A stretch of 8,525 bases of DNA from Spirochaetaceae bacterium (GTDB taxonomy: Bacteria > Spirochaetota > Spirochaetia > Treponematales > Breznakiellaceae): the NCBI GenBank assembly GCA_031257135.1, contig JAIRPH010000041.1, positions 1 to 8,525 on the forward strand, in the 5' to 3' direction. The notes beneath the pieces are model-generated. The model was not told the DNA's origin and made no database searches. It worked only from the letters and a program-made list of their open reading frames with translations. Positions 1-6,224 of this stretch are shown piece after piece (position 1 is the first letter of the stretch; every line of letters starts with the position of its first letter). A program made the position numbers and the translations under genes.

Positions 1-2
1 CG

Positions 3-212
3 GAAACTAAAAACAATAAAACGGTTTCCGTAAACGCATCGTTTTACGACATCCGGGAATTTTTTCAAGGGAGAAATGAAAAAGGAAAAATGAACGCAAA
101 GTCCGCAGACGAAAGATACGCCGCGCTGATTAAAGCCCTGCGGGACGTTCTCAAAGTCTTAGCGGAAAAGATCGAGCCGAAGGTTTACGAATACGGCTTT
201 TTGAAGGAATAA
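3..212 (+). CDS. C-terminal fragment of an unrecognised protein (5' end outside window)
   Basis: An open frame runs from the window edge to a TAA at 210-212 and gives 69 residues. The fragment is charged and looks helical. It contains the stretch FYDIREFFQGRNEKGKMN and ends in EPKVYEYGFLKE, and the composition and codon use look like a real protein tail. I do not recognise the family. An internal ATG at 90-92 (MNAKSADERYAALIK...) could be a start, but no good ribosome binding site precedes it and the frame is already open upstream, so a truncated longer gene is more likely. The stop is followed by a repeat-rich spacer, and the next gene appears to have its own promoter, so I see no operon link to the kinase. 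Confidence 0.6.
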   Translation, partial: ETKNNKTVSVNASFYDIREFFQGRNEKGKMNAKSADERYAALIKALRDVLKVLAEKIEPKVYEYGFLKE

Positions 213-350
213 TTTTTTTGCATAAGCCTTCGGAGTTTTTATATAAGCCCCGGGGATTTTTTCTTTTGGACTCAGGGCTTATGCGAAAAGCTCTGCGGTT
301 TTTTGCTGAAAAGCGAGGGCTGACGTCTTCGCCGGCTGGATTTATTCCTC
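213..350. repeat. Spacer with three related short repeats and competing inverted repeats
   Basis: The spacer before the kinase holds three similar blocks: AAGCCTTCGGAGTTTTT (224-240), AAGCCCCGGGGATTTTTT (245-262) and AAGCTCTGCGGTTTTTT (288-304). Each is AAGC, a GC-rich core ending in GG, then a run of five or six T. GCATAAGCC at 220-228 is exactly complementary to GGCTTATGC at 276-284, and ATAAGCCC at 243-250 is exactly complementary to GGGCTTAT at 275-282. The last arm can therefore pair with either of two partners. The T-runs after GC-rich cores would suit termination of the upstream gene, but the individual cores are poor stems. It could also be a copy of a dispersed intergenic repeat. The role is unknown. 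Confidence 0.5.
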
Positions 351-379
351 TTGATAAAAATCACGACTATTTGTAAGAT
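351..379 (+). promoter_or_regulatory. Putative sigma70-type promoter of the sensor kinase gene
   Basis: TTGATA (351-356, five of six matches to the -35 consensus) is separated by exactly 17 bases from TAAGAT (374-379, four of six matches to the -10). The ATG at 387 lies only 7 bases after the -10 box, so transcription would begin at or next to the start codon. The same TTG could be read as an alternative translation start of the kinase, but this arrangement fits a promoter better. Confidence 0.4.
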
Positions 380-386
380 AGTAATA

Positions 387-3002
387 ATGAGTCTAAAAAA
401 GTATTTAGGACAGATATTTGTTTTCCTGGTGATTGCTCCTTTTATTTTGGGCATTTTTTTTATTCTTTTGCAGTCAAGCAAAACCATACAAACTAACGCC
501 GCGGGCTTTCTTTTTGAATACGCCGGCACTATTGCCAGCGATATAGGGATATACCTTTCCAATAAGACCGGCATTGCTGAAACCTGCACCAATTTCCCCG
601 CGGCGGCGGCTATGGATTGGGCGGAAACGAAACGGTCTTTTGCGGGGATCATCGAGCAGATGTCGTTGGAAGACGGCATCGACTCTTACATCATGGTTAA
701 TCTTGACGGGACTTATTACCGTTCGGATCAGGAAGGGAATTCGGTTGTACGAGGCCCGGCAAGCCCGGATCATCCTGAGCCGCTTCCTATTCTGGTCAAG
801 GATCGGGAATATTTCCGTATGCTGTTGACGGAGAATCCCAAACATCAACAGCGGTTTTTGGTTTCGGACCCGATTATATCTCAATTCAACGGCAAAAAAG
901 AACTGATTATCGCGGCGAATATCCTCGACGCCCGGCAAAAAAACGCCGGCGTCTTCGGATTCGTTATTAGCGGAGCGGGGTTCAGCCTCATTTTAGACAA
1001 AATAACCGCCAGAGTTACCAATTATTTCAAGCAAGAAGCGGTAGTGTATCTTATTTCTTCCTCAGACGCGGTGGTTTCCATACGGGAATACGATCCGAAA
1101 GCGGGGGGTCATACGGAACGGGCGCTCACGGTAAATCACGATATTGTCCTCAGCAGTCTTCCGCAGGACATTCAGAACGCCGTTCATGAGTGGCGCAAAA
1201 CTTCGGCGTCCTACATCGCCTTCAGGAACAGCAAGACCGGTACGGTTTACGGGATGACCGGCTATCCGGTCCCGGAAACCAAATTTTTCGTGATTCTCAC
1301 CATGCCGGAAAAGGTTCTGCTTTCCGCGCTGTACAATATGCAGAGCCTTCTGGTGATTCTGATGGTAATGGTGCTGATTGCGGTGAGCGTCATCATAGTC
1401 TTTGCCGGGAAAGCGGTCGCCGCCAAAGAACAGGCGGAGCAGGCGAACCGAGCGAAGAGCGACTTCCTCTCCCGAATGAGCCACGAAATTCGGACGCCGA
1501 TGAACGCCATTATCGGCATGACCGCTATCGCCCGAAACACGCAGGACCCCCAAAAAATCCCGTACTGTCTCGAAAAGATAGAGCAGGCTTCGACTCATCT
1601 GCTTGGAGTCATCAACGATATTTTGGATATGTCCAAAATCGAAGCCGGCAAATTTGAACTAACCTACGCGGAATTTGATTTTGAACGAATGCTCCAGAAA
1701 GCCGCGGGCGTCATTAATTTCAGAGTCGAAGAGAAAAAACAAAACTTTATCATCAAAATCGATAAGCTGATTCCGGTTACGATAGTCTCCGACGAGCAAA
1801 GGCTGTCTCAGGTGATTATCAATCTCCTGTCCAACGCGGTAAAGTTTACGCCCGAAGGCGGAACGATCGCGCTCAATACCCGGTTCGCAGGCGAAGAAAA
1901 AGGATTATGCCTCTTAGAAGTAGCCGTCGCGGATACCGGCATCGGAATTTCGCCGGAACAGCAAAAACGGCTGTTTCAGTCCTTCGAGCAAGCCGACGGC
2001 GGCATCGCCCGGAAATTCGGCGGAACCGGATTGGGACTGGCTATTTCAAAGAAAATCGTCGAAATGATGAACGGCCGCATCCGGATCGAGTCGGAACCGA
2101 ATAAAGGCTCGTCTTTTATCTTCACCATCAAAGCCCAGCGGGGATCAAAAGACCGGCAGTTCGAGGCTCATCTGAAAATAGGCGGAAAAGACCTGCGGAT
2201 TTTGGCGGTAGACGACGCCCCGGAAGTACGGGAGTATTTCGAGGAACTGTTTCAGCCTCTGGGCGTCTACTGTAAAACCGCGGAAAGCGGCGAACAAGCC
2301 TATGAAATCCTACGCAAAGACCGGCAGTTCGTCCTGATTTTCATCGACTGGCGTCTGCCCGGCATGAACGGCGTAGAGCTGACCCGGAAAATCCGGGAAA
2401 CCTACGGACAGGAGCCGGCAATCGTTATGATGTCCGCCGTAGAACGTGAGTCCTTTGAAACGCTTGCGAGAAACGCCGGCGTAAACTCGTTTATTTCTAA
2501 GCCCTTGTTCCCATCGCTGATTATCAATACAATCAACGAAACCTTGCGCTTAGAGCCGGCGCATATTTCCGCGGTTTTCAGCGATCCGAATCAGGCGCAG
2601 GCTCAAGAGGCAGGACTTTTCAGCGGTAAAACCATCCTTCTCGCCGAAGACGTGCTGATAAATCAGGAAATCGCGGCAACCCTGCTTGAGTATACCGGCA
2701 TTGCGATTGATTTCGCCGGAACCGGAACCGAGGCGGTTTCCTTGTTTAAAGCCGGACGAGGCAAATACGCGCTCGTCTTAATGGACATTCATATGCCCGA
2801 AATGGACGGCTACGAAGCGTCCCGGCAGATTCGGAACGCCGACGCGCCGGACGCTCAGACGGTTCCCATCATAGCGATGACCGCGAATGTCTTTTCTGAA
2901 GATATACTCAAATGCCGGGAAGCGGGCATGAACGATCACATCGGCAAGCCTATCAGCCTGCCTGACGTAATGGCTAAACTGAAAAAATATCTTTGCAATT
3001 AG
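387..3002 (+). CDS. Membrane-bound hybrid sensor histidine kinase (Cache-like sensor, HisKA, HATPase_c, two receivers)
   Basis: An 871-residue kinase that would sense a signal outside the inner membrane, autophosphorylate on histidine and pass phosphate to its own receivers. Residues 6-29 are a transmembrane helix. Residues about 30-310 form an extracytoplasmic region resembling a double Cache domain, and about 319-345 are a second helix. The H-box SHEIRTPMNAIIGM puts the phospho-histidine at H366. The ATP-binding domain has the N-box NLLSNAVKFTP (from N479), DTGIGI (from D516) and GGTGLGL near 545. Receiver 1 (about 603-725) has the acidic pair near 609 and phospho-acceptor D654 in FIDWRLPGMNG. 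Receiver 2 (about 749-871) has E754, D755 and D800 in LMDIHMPEMDG. All catalytic residues look intact. There is no HPt or DNA-binding domain. I chose ATG 387; an in-frame TTG at 351 would add 12 residues but looks like a -35 box. Neither start has a Shine-Dalgarno sequence. The C-terminal codons lie within a 31-bp sequence repeated downstream. Confidence 0.93.
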   Translation: MSLKKYLGQIFVFLVIAPFILGIFFILLQSSKTIQTNAAGFLFEYAGTIASDIGIYLSNKTGIAETCTNFPAAAAMDWAETKRSFAGIIEQMSLEDGIDSYIMVNLDGTYYRSDQEGNSVVRGPASPDHPEPLPILVKDREYFRMLLTENPKHQQRFLVSDPIISQFNGKKELIIAANILDARQKNAGVFGFVISGAGFSLILDKITARVTNYFKQEAVVYLISSSDAVVSIREYDPKAGGHTERALTVNHDIVLSSLPQDIQNAVHEWRKTSASYIAFRNSKTGTVYGMTGYPVPETKFFVILTMPEKVLLSALYNMQSLLVILMVMVLIAVSVIIVFAGKAVAAKEQAEQANRAKSDFLSRMSHEIRTPMNAIIGMTAIARNTQDPQKIPYCLEKIEQASTHLLGVINDILDMSKIEAGKFELTYAEFDFERMLQKAAGVINFRVEEKKQNFIIKIDKLIPVTIVSDEQRLSQVIINLLSNAVKFTPEGGTIALNTRFAGEEKGLCLLEVAVADTGIGISPEQQKRLFQSFEQADGGIARKFGGTGLGLAISKKIVEMMNGRIRIESEPNKGSSFIFTIKAQRGSKDRQFEAHLKIGGKDLRILAVDDAPEVREYFEELFQPLGVYCKTAESGEQAYEILRKDRQFVLIFIDWRLPGMNGVELTRKIRETYGQEPAIVMMSAVERESFETLARNAGVNSFISKPLFPSLIINTINETLRLEPAHISAVFSDPNQAQAQEAGLFSGKTILLAEDVLINQEIAATLLEYTGIAIDFAGTGTEAVSLFKAGRGKYALVLMDIHMPEMDGYEASRQIRNADAPDAQTVPIIAMTANVFSEDILKCREAGMNDHIGKPISLPDVMAKLKKYLCN

Positions 3003-3010
3003 AAAAAACC
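2980..3010 (+). repeat. 31-bp direct repeat, copy 1
   Basis: This 31-base stretch spans the last codons of the kinase (KKYLCN), its TAG stop (3000-3002) and eight bases beyond. It is repeated without a mismatch at 3265-3295, exactly 285 bases downstream. The two copies bracket the 21-bp tandem array. Copy 1 is the one under coding constraint, so it is probably the original. Confidence 0.9.
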
Positions 3011-3026
3011 GGCGGCATTTTTCTAA
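2999..3026 (+). terminator. AT-rich inverted repeat over the kinase stop codon, possible terminator
   Basis: TTAGAAAAA (2999-3007) is exactly complementary to TTTTTCTAA (3018-3026) around a 10-base GC-rich loop. The left arm covers the kinase stop codon. The 9-bp stem has only one G-C pair and the T-run sits inside the right arm rather than after it, so it is not a classical intrinsic terminator. A weak terminator or a 3'-end stabilising structure is possible. Confidence 0.3.
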
Positions 3027-3048
3027 CGGCGAAATCCGCTGAACCAAG

Positions 3049-3216
3049 AAACTTGTACAGAGATGTCATGTACTTGTACAGAGATGTCCCGTACTTGTAC
3101 AGATATATCGTGTACTTGTACGAAGATGTCCCGTACTTGTATAGGTATATCGTGTACTTGTACGAAGAAGTTCCGTACTTGTATAGAAAAATCGTGTACT
3201 TGTACAGAAAAGTTCC
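3049..3216 (+). repeat. Array of eight tandem 21-bp units with a conserved GTACTTGTAC core
   Basis: Eight units of exactly 21 bases start at 3049, 3070, 3091, 3112, 3133, 3154, 3175 and 3196, and a partial ninth begins at 3217. Each unit is a conserved 10-base core, GTACTTGTAC (last base C or T, first two bases altered in unit 1), plus an 11-base tail. The tails form two classes. Units 2, 4, 6 and 8 end in TCCC or TTCC; units 3, 5 and 7 end in ATCGT. From unit 3 on, the array is therefore three 42-bp dimers. The period equals two turns of B-DNA, so the cores face the same side of the helix. GTAC at each end of the core is self-complementary. Because 21 is a multiple of three, several frames stay open. 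It lies between the kinase and the lipoprotein gene. Function unknown: protein-binding array, satellite-like repeat or short coding repeat. Confidence 0.92.
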
Positions 3217-3264
3217 GTACTTTCCCTCGGCGGCTGAGAACATCTTCCCAGTACAATAACGCTA

Positions 3265-3295
3265 TGAAAAAATATCTTTGCAATTAGAAAAAACC
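3265..3295 (+). repeat. 31-bp direct repeat, copy 2
   Basis: An exact second copy of 2980-3010, including a non-functional duplicate of the kinase's last codons (reading MKKYLCN then stop after an ATG at 3264). It carries the TTGCAA that serves as the -35 box for the downstream lipoprotein gene. In copy 1 the matching -10 position reads CATTTT, so only this copy forms a good promoter. Confidence 0.9.
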
Positions 3296-3306
3296 TCTGC
3301 TATACT
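3278..3306 (+). promoter_or_regulatory. Sigma70-type promoter of the solute-binding lipoprotein gene
   Basis: TTGCAA (3278-3283), a 17-base spacer and TATACT (3301-3306, five of six matches) form a good housekeeping promoter. Transcription would start near 3313, leaving a leader of about 23 bases that contains the strong Shine-Dalgarno AAGGAGGA (3323-3330) five bases before the ATG at 3336. The -35 box lies within the second copy of the 31-bp repeat, and the 21-bp array ends about 60 bases upstream. Confidence 0.7.
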
Positions 3307-3335
3307 GCTCTTATACTTTTTTAAGGAGGATTATT

Positions 3336-4919
3336 ATGAAAAAAAAGCTGGTTTCGGCGGTTCTCGCCGGATTAGGGCTGGGTTCTTTGACCGTAAACTG
3401 CGCCAAAGCTCCCGAGAACAACGCCCAGAAAACGCCGGTTCAAGAGATCGCCGTAGAGGTTTTTAACCGCGGCACCGACGGAGGCAGATCGGATCCGACT
3501 AAAAACAACTATACCGACTGGATTCAAAAAAAACTGCTTGAGGAAGAGCGTATAAAAGTTGCCTTCATTTCCGTTCCTCGGTCAGACGAAGTCCCTTCCC
3601 TTAACAATATGATGGCCGCGGGAAATCCGCCGGACATCTGTTTAACCTACGATCTAGGGCTTATCTCTAATTTCCGGGACTTAGGCGGACTGTATGACAT
3701 GGCTCCCAATATCGGGAAGCTAATGCCGGACCTCGATAAATTTCTCGGGGAAGACCCGATGCTCCCGGGGCGGCGGTTTATTCTCCGGGCTAAAGACCCC
3801 CAAACAAGCGCGGTCTACTCGATCCCCGCCCGCCGAATGAATACCGCCCGGCTGAATACCTTTATCCGCAAAGACTGGCTGGATAAGCTGGGACTGCCCC
3901 TGCCGGCAACCACTCAGGAATTCTATCAAGCGATGGCCGCCTTTAAGAAAAATGACCCCGGCGGAGTAGGCAGAGATCGGGTTATCCCTATGGTCTCCAA
4001 TAAAAACGCCCGGTGGAATTTCGGCAATTTGCTGGAATCGTTTATCGATCCTAATATCACCATCAAAGATGAGTGGGTTAATACCGTAGCGGACAGGTCT
4101 TATCTCTTGCCCGGATATAAAGAAGGCGTCCGTTTCCTCAATAAGATGTACAACGAAGGACTCATTGACCCGGACTTCCCGCTCTACACCTCGGACGACG
4201 AACCCTTCGCCCGGCTGAAAAGCGGCGTAGCCGGTTCGTATCAGCATAATTACGATATGCTTTACCGCGACAGCCCGGGAGTCCTGCGGGATTTGCAGGC
4301 AAATGTTCCGGGCGGCGAATTCGCCGTTATCGATCCCTTTCATCATCCTTCAGGCAAAACCATCAAATACGCGTACGACGCCGCGGGAGTGTTTTTCTTT
4401 ATCCCCAAAAGCAGTAAAGCTCCGGAAGCGGCGATGCGGTACGTCAACTGGCTCTCCCGCTTTGAAAACATGAATTTCATCCAGTTGGGACCTGAGGGCA
4501 TAGGATATGACTTGATAAACGGAATTCCTAAAGTAAAGCCCGCTCCGGGGCTTTGGATTCAGAATAGTCCTCAAAATATCGACTACACCCTTCCCATCAA
4601 CGGTCTGGAACTAGGAGACCCCGCGAAGAATATGCAAGCCTTAGCGAATTCGTACAACTGCGATCCTAAGCTGATCTATGACGCTTATGAATTGTCCTTG
4701 AAAAACGCCCGTCCCCTGCCGGTTATTCCGGTGGTTCTTTCCGCCGCAGGTCCAGTACAGCAGACGCTCATAGACTTAGGCGACGTCCTGATGGCGGAGT
4801 CTATTAAATGCCCGCCTGCCAGTTTCGACCAGACCTGGGATCAAGGCATCCAAAATTGGCTGTCCGCCGGCGCGGAAATAGTCCGAAACGAGCGGGCGGC
4901 AAAATATATCGACCCTTAG
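3336..4919 (+). CDS. ABC-type extracellular solute-binding lipoprotein (family 1, LplA-like)
   Basis: A 527-residue periplasmic binding lipoprotein that would capture an oligosaccharide or similar solute. The signal peptide is K-rich then hydrophobic (residues 1-21), and the lipobox LTVNC gives lipidated Cys22; the Asn at -1 fits the relaxed spirochaete lipobox. The mature part begins with a polar linker, then EVFNRGTDGG, and later has PDICLTYD, FIRKDWLDKLGLPLP (176-190) and PATTQEFYQAMAAFKKNDP. This aromatic/RKDWLDKLG/P-x-T pattern is typical of LplA/YtcQ-type binding proteins annotated for aldouronate or other complex sugars. Length is usual for that group. A strong Shine-Dalgarno fixes the start. 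No permease follows, although these proteins normally sit beside two permease genes, so it either serves a transporter encoded elsewhere or acts as a sensor partner for the upstream kinase. The substrate cannot be read from sequence. Confidence 0.9.
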   Translation: MKKKLVSAVLAGLGLGSLTVNCAKAPENNAQKTPVQEIAVEVFNRGTDGGRSDPTKNNYTDWIQKKLLEEERIKVAFISVPRSDEVPSLNNMMAAGNPPDICLTYDLGLISNFRDLGGLYDMAPNIGKLMPDLDKFLGEDPMLPGRRFILRAKDPQTSAVYSIPARRMNTARLNTFIRKDWLDKLGLPLPATTQEFYQAMAAFKKNDPGGVGRDRVIPMVSNKNARWNFGNLLESFIDPNITIKDEWVNTVADRSYLLPGYKEGVRFLNKMYNEGLIDPDFPLYTSDDEPFARLKSGVAGSYQHNYDMLYRDSPGVLRDLQANVPGGEFAVIDPFHHPSGKTIKYAYDAAGVFFFIPKSSKAPEAAMRYVNWLSRFENMNFIQLGPEGIGYDLINGIPKVKPAPGLWIQNSPQNIDYTLPINGLELGDPAKNMQALANSYNCDPKLIYDAYELSLKNARPLPVIPVVLSAAGPVQQTLIDLGDVLMAESIKCPPASFDQTWDQGIQNWLSAGAEIVRNERAAKYIDP

Positions 4920-4921
4920 CG

Positions 4922-4950
4922 GGAACGAGCGGATCATACCCGCTTGTTTC
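4922..4950 (+). terminator. Hairpin just after the lipoprotein gene, probable terminator
   Basis: AACGAGCGG (4924-4932) pairs with CCGCTTGTT (4940-4948) around a 7-base loop. There is one G-U pair in the core, and the outer bases extend the stem to 11 pairs (4922-4950). It starts three bases after the stop codon. No long T-run follows, so it may be a weak or factor-assisted terminator. Confidence 0.5.
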
Positions 4951-4953
4951 AGG

Positions 4954-4986
4954 CGAAAATGCCGGCAGTTCCCTCTTGCATTTTCG
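4954..4986 (+). promoter_or_regulatory. Inverted repeat overlapping the -35 box of the next gene
   Basis: CGAAAATGC (4954-4962) is exactly complementary to GCATTTTCG (4978-4986) with a 15-base gap. The right arm overlaps the -35 box TTGCAT (4976-4981) of the secreted-protein gene. The dyad could be an operator at which a bound protein would block RNA polymerase, or a second terminator hairpin for the lipoprotein gene. Sequence alone does not decide. Confidence 0.35.
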
Positions 4987-5004
4987 TAAGAAATCTGTTT
5001 TAAT
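4976..5004 (+). promoter_or_regulatory. Sigma70-type promoter of the small secreted protein gene
   Basis: TTGCAT (4976-4981), a 17-base spacer and TTTAAT (4999-5004, five of six matches). The start point would be near 5011, giving a leader of about 21 bases with Shine-Dalgarno AAGGAG (5019-5024) seven bases before ATG 5032. Architecture and leader length match the lipoprotein promoter. Confidence 0.6.
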
Positions 5005-5031
5005 AAAAATATATATGTAAGGAGTAAATGT

Positions 5032-5682
5032 ATGAAACGATTTGTTTTTTTTGTTCTGGTCATAGGCGGAGCCGCTGGGCTGTTCGCCCAACAATTACCG
5101 GAACATCGTTTTGTATCCGGTAATTGGAATGTCCAGGGTGGACGGGTATACCAAAATGACGCCAAAGCGAGGCTCGCCAAGGTCAATATCAAAGCCCCCC
5201 AGTCTGGCTCCATGCTTTATGACTTCAACGCCCGCTATGAAGAAGGCGCGGAAGATGGTCAAGGAGGTTTCGGCATCCACATCTTCGCTGATTCCGCCTT
5301 TAACGGTCCTTCTTGGGGATGTGGTAAATCGTACCTGCTATGGCTTAACTATGATGAAAAGCCCCTTAACAATTCAGGTATCCAACCCGGCTTAACCGGT
5401 CAAGTCTATCGGAGCTTGTCCAACACCAAGATGGAACTGATGTATTCTGTGGACCTTAATCAGTATGCGGATCTTTTGACCCCGGATAATCTCTCCGAAC
5501 CGGTTCCCTTCAAAATTTGGGTCAACGGCGATACCGGCGAAGTCCGCGTTTATGATCCTACAGACCCGTATTTCTCGACCTATTACTATTTCACGGTGGA
5601 TAAAAAAGACCTTCCCCTGAAAGGCGATTGGGTCACCATACGGACTAACGGCATTAAAATGTCCTTCGCCCCAGAAGAATAA
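5032..5682 (+). CDS. Small secreted protein, beta-rich, probably a spirochaete-specific family
   Basis: A 216-residue protein with a type I signal peptide: MKRF, a hydrophobic core to about residue 17, and probable cleavage after A19 in LFAQQ. There is no lipobox cysteine. The mature part is rich in aromatic residues, glycine and alternating polar/hydrophobic stretches, consistent with a beta-sandwich. Segments such as GGFGIHIFAD, KSYLLWLNYDEKP, VNGDTGEVRVYDPTDPY and GDWVTIRTNGIKMSF look like well-conserved strands. I associate similar sequences with treponemes but cannot name a domain or activity. A carbohydrate-binding or jelly-roll fold is a guess. The start is fixed by the AAGGAG site and the signal peptide. 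The gene has its own promoter and ends facing the minus-strand operon, so it is probably monocistronic. It may share the exported-protein theme of the neighbouring lipoprotein, but no direct link is visible. Confidence 0.8.
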   Translation: MKRFVFFVLVIGGAAGLFAQQLPEHRFVSGNWNVQGGRVYQNDAKARLAKVNIKAPQSGSMLYDFNARYEEGAEDGQGGFGIHIFADSAFNGPSWGCGKSYLLWLNYDEKPLNNSGIQPGLTGQVYRSLSNTKMELMYSVDLNQYADLLTPDNLSEPVPFKIWVNGDTGEVRVYDPTDPYFSTYYYFTVDKKDLPLKGDWVTIRTNGIKMSFAPEE

Positions 5683-5690
5683 TCCGGCTT

Positions 5691-5712
5691 CCTGCGGTTC
5701 AGGTACCGCAGG
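5691..5712. terminator. Hairpin between converging genes, probable bidirectional terminator
   Basis: CCTGCGGT (5691-5698) and ACCGCAGG (5705-5712) form a perfect 8-bp GC-rich stem with a 6-base loop, extendable by two G-U pairs. It lies in the 34 bases between the stop of the secreted-protein gene and the stop of the minus-strand EIIA gene, where a shared terminator is expected. Neither strand has a strong T-run after the stem. Confidence 0.6.
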
Positions 5713-5716
5713 GGTA

Positions 5717-6196
5717 TCACCAGTCCGCTTCGGCTTTTCGGATTACCTCGACGATGCGCTGTTGAGGACTGCGGTTTTCTAAAAGCTCCCTGAAAGATTC
5801 TTGCTGACAAAAAAAGTTGATTCGGGATAAGGTATGGAGATGCGTTTTCGGAGAAGAAGATACGATAAGCAATACCGTGTGAATCGGCTTCCGGTCTAAG
5901 GCTTTCCAATCTACCCGATGCCGGAGAAAGCCGATAACTACCCGCTGATCTTGGCTTGTGGCGGCAACCGGGTTCCGCGGATGAGGCAGAGCAATCCCAT
6001 GACCTACCGCAGTTGACATCAAGGCTTCCCGTTCTAGGACGGCTTTTAAAAGCTCTTCCCGGTTAATTATGTCCGGCAGGGGCGCGGTGTTGATAAGACT
6101 GCTTAACGCCTCCGCCGGGGTAGTTCCCGGAACATCCGAAAAAATCCCGCCTCGTTCAATCAGGCTGATCAGTCCGGCTTCCTCAAATTTTTCCAT
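5717..6196 (-). CDS. PTS EIIA type-2 (PtsN/fructose-like) domain protein
   Basis: A 159-residue stand-alone cytoplasmic EIIA domain, the normal length for PtsN-type proteins. Known family members accept phosphate from HPr on a histidine. Here the active-site motif is VGHGIALPH, giving H72. A second conserved-position histidine lies in KTHLHTLSRI (H119 or H121). The upstream stretch LLKAVLEREALMSTAVG matches the family's segment preceding the active site. The gene has a Shine-Dalgarno (AAGGAAG, about nine bases before the ATG at 6196-6194). It begins 28 bases after the long pRiA4b ORF-3-like gene with no promoter visible between, so the two are probably co-transcribed. No EIIB or EIIC is present, which favours a regulatory (nitrogen-PTS-like) role over sugar uptake. 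That fits my knowledge that treponemes carry ptsN-like genes together with an incomplete PTS. Confidence 0.88.
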   Translation of the reverse strand: MEKFEEAGLISLIERGGIFSDVPGTTPAEALSSLINTAPLPDIINREELLKAVLEREALMSTAVGHGIALPHPRNPVAATSQDQRVVIGFLRHRVDWKALDRKPIHTVLLIVSSSPKTHLHTLSRINFFCQQESFRELLENRSPQQRIVEVIRKAEADW

Positions 6197-6224
6197 CGGT
6201 TATGCTTCCTTAATTAGGCTTTTC

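Noticed and set aside
351..386. TTG at 351 as the kinase start
   Set aside because: It has no Shine-Dalgarno and coincides with a TTGATA box spaced 17 bases from a -10-like TAAGAT. ATG 387 gives a typical N-terminus leading straight into the first membrane helix. It cannot be excluded completely.
1062..1598. Long antisense open frames within the kinase gene
   Set aside because: They mirror the codon pattern of the kinase, carry no recognisable motif and lack ribosome binding sites.
3049..3216. CRISPR array
   Set aside because: Units are contiguous 21-mers with a 10-base core and related tails. There are no unique spacers of about 30 bases, and no cas genes are present.
3063..3287. Cys/Thr-rich open frame through the tandem array ending in the duplicated kinase tail
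   Set aside because: The low-complexity translation follows from the 21-bp period, and there is no Shine-Dalgarno. The MKKYLCN end is explained by the second 31-bp repeat copy, not by a gene.
2980..3295. Insertion sequence with target-site duplication
   Set aside because: No transposase, no terminal inverted repeats and a 31-bp duplication, longer than usual for transposons. Segmental duplication or a repeat cassette fits better, though insertion is not ruled out.
3720..4346. 208-residue open frame on the minus strand inside the lipoprotein gene
   Set aside because: It lies entirely antisense to a well-supported family member. The translation shows no domain or signal and there is no start context.
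4804..5213. Minus-strand open frames across the lipoprotein/secreted-protein spacer
   Set aside because: They run antisense through two clear genes and a promoter, and the translations have no recognisable features.
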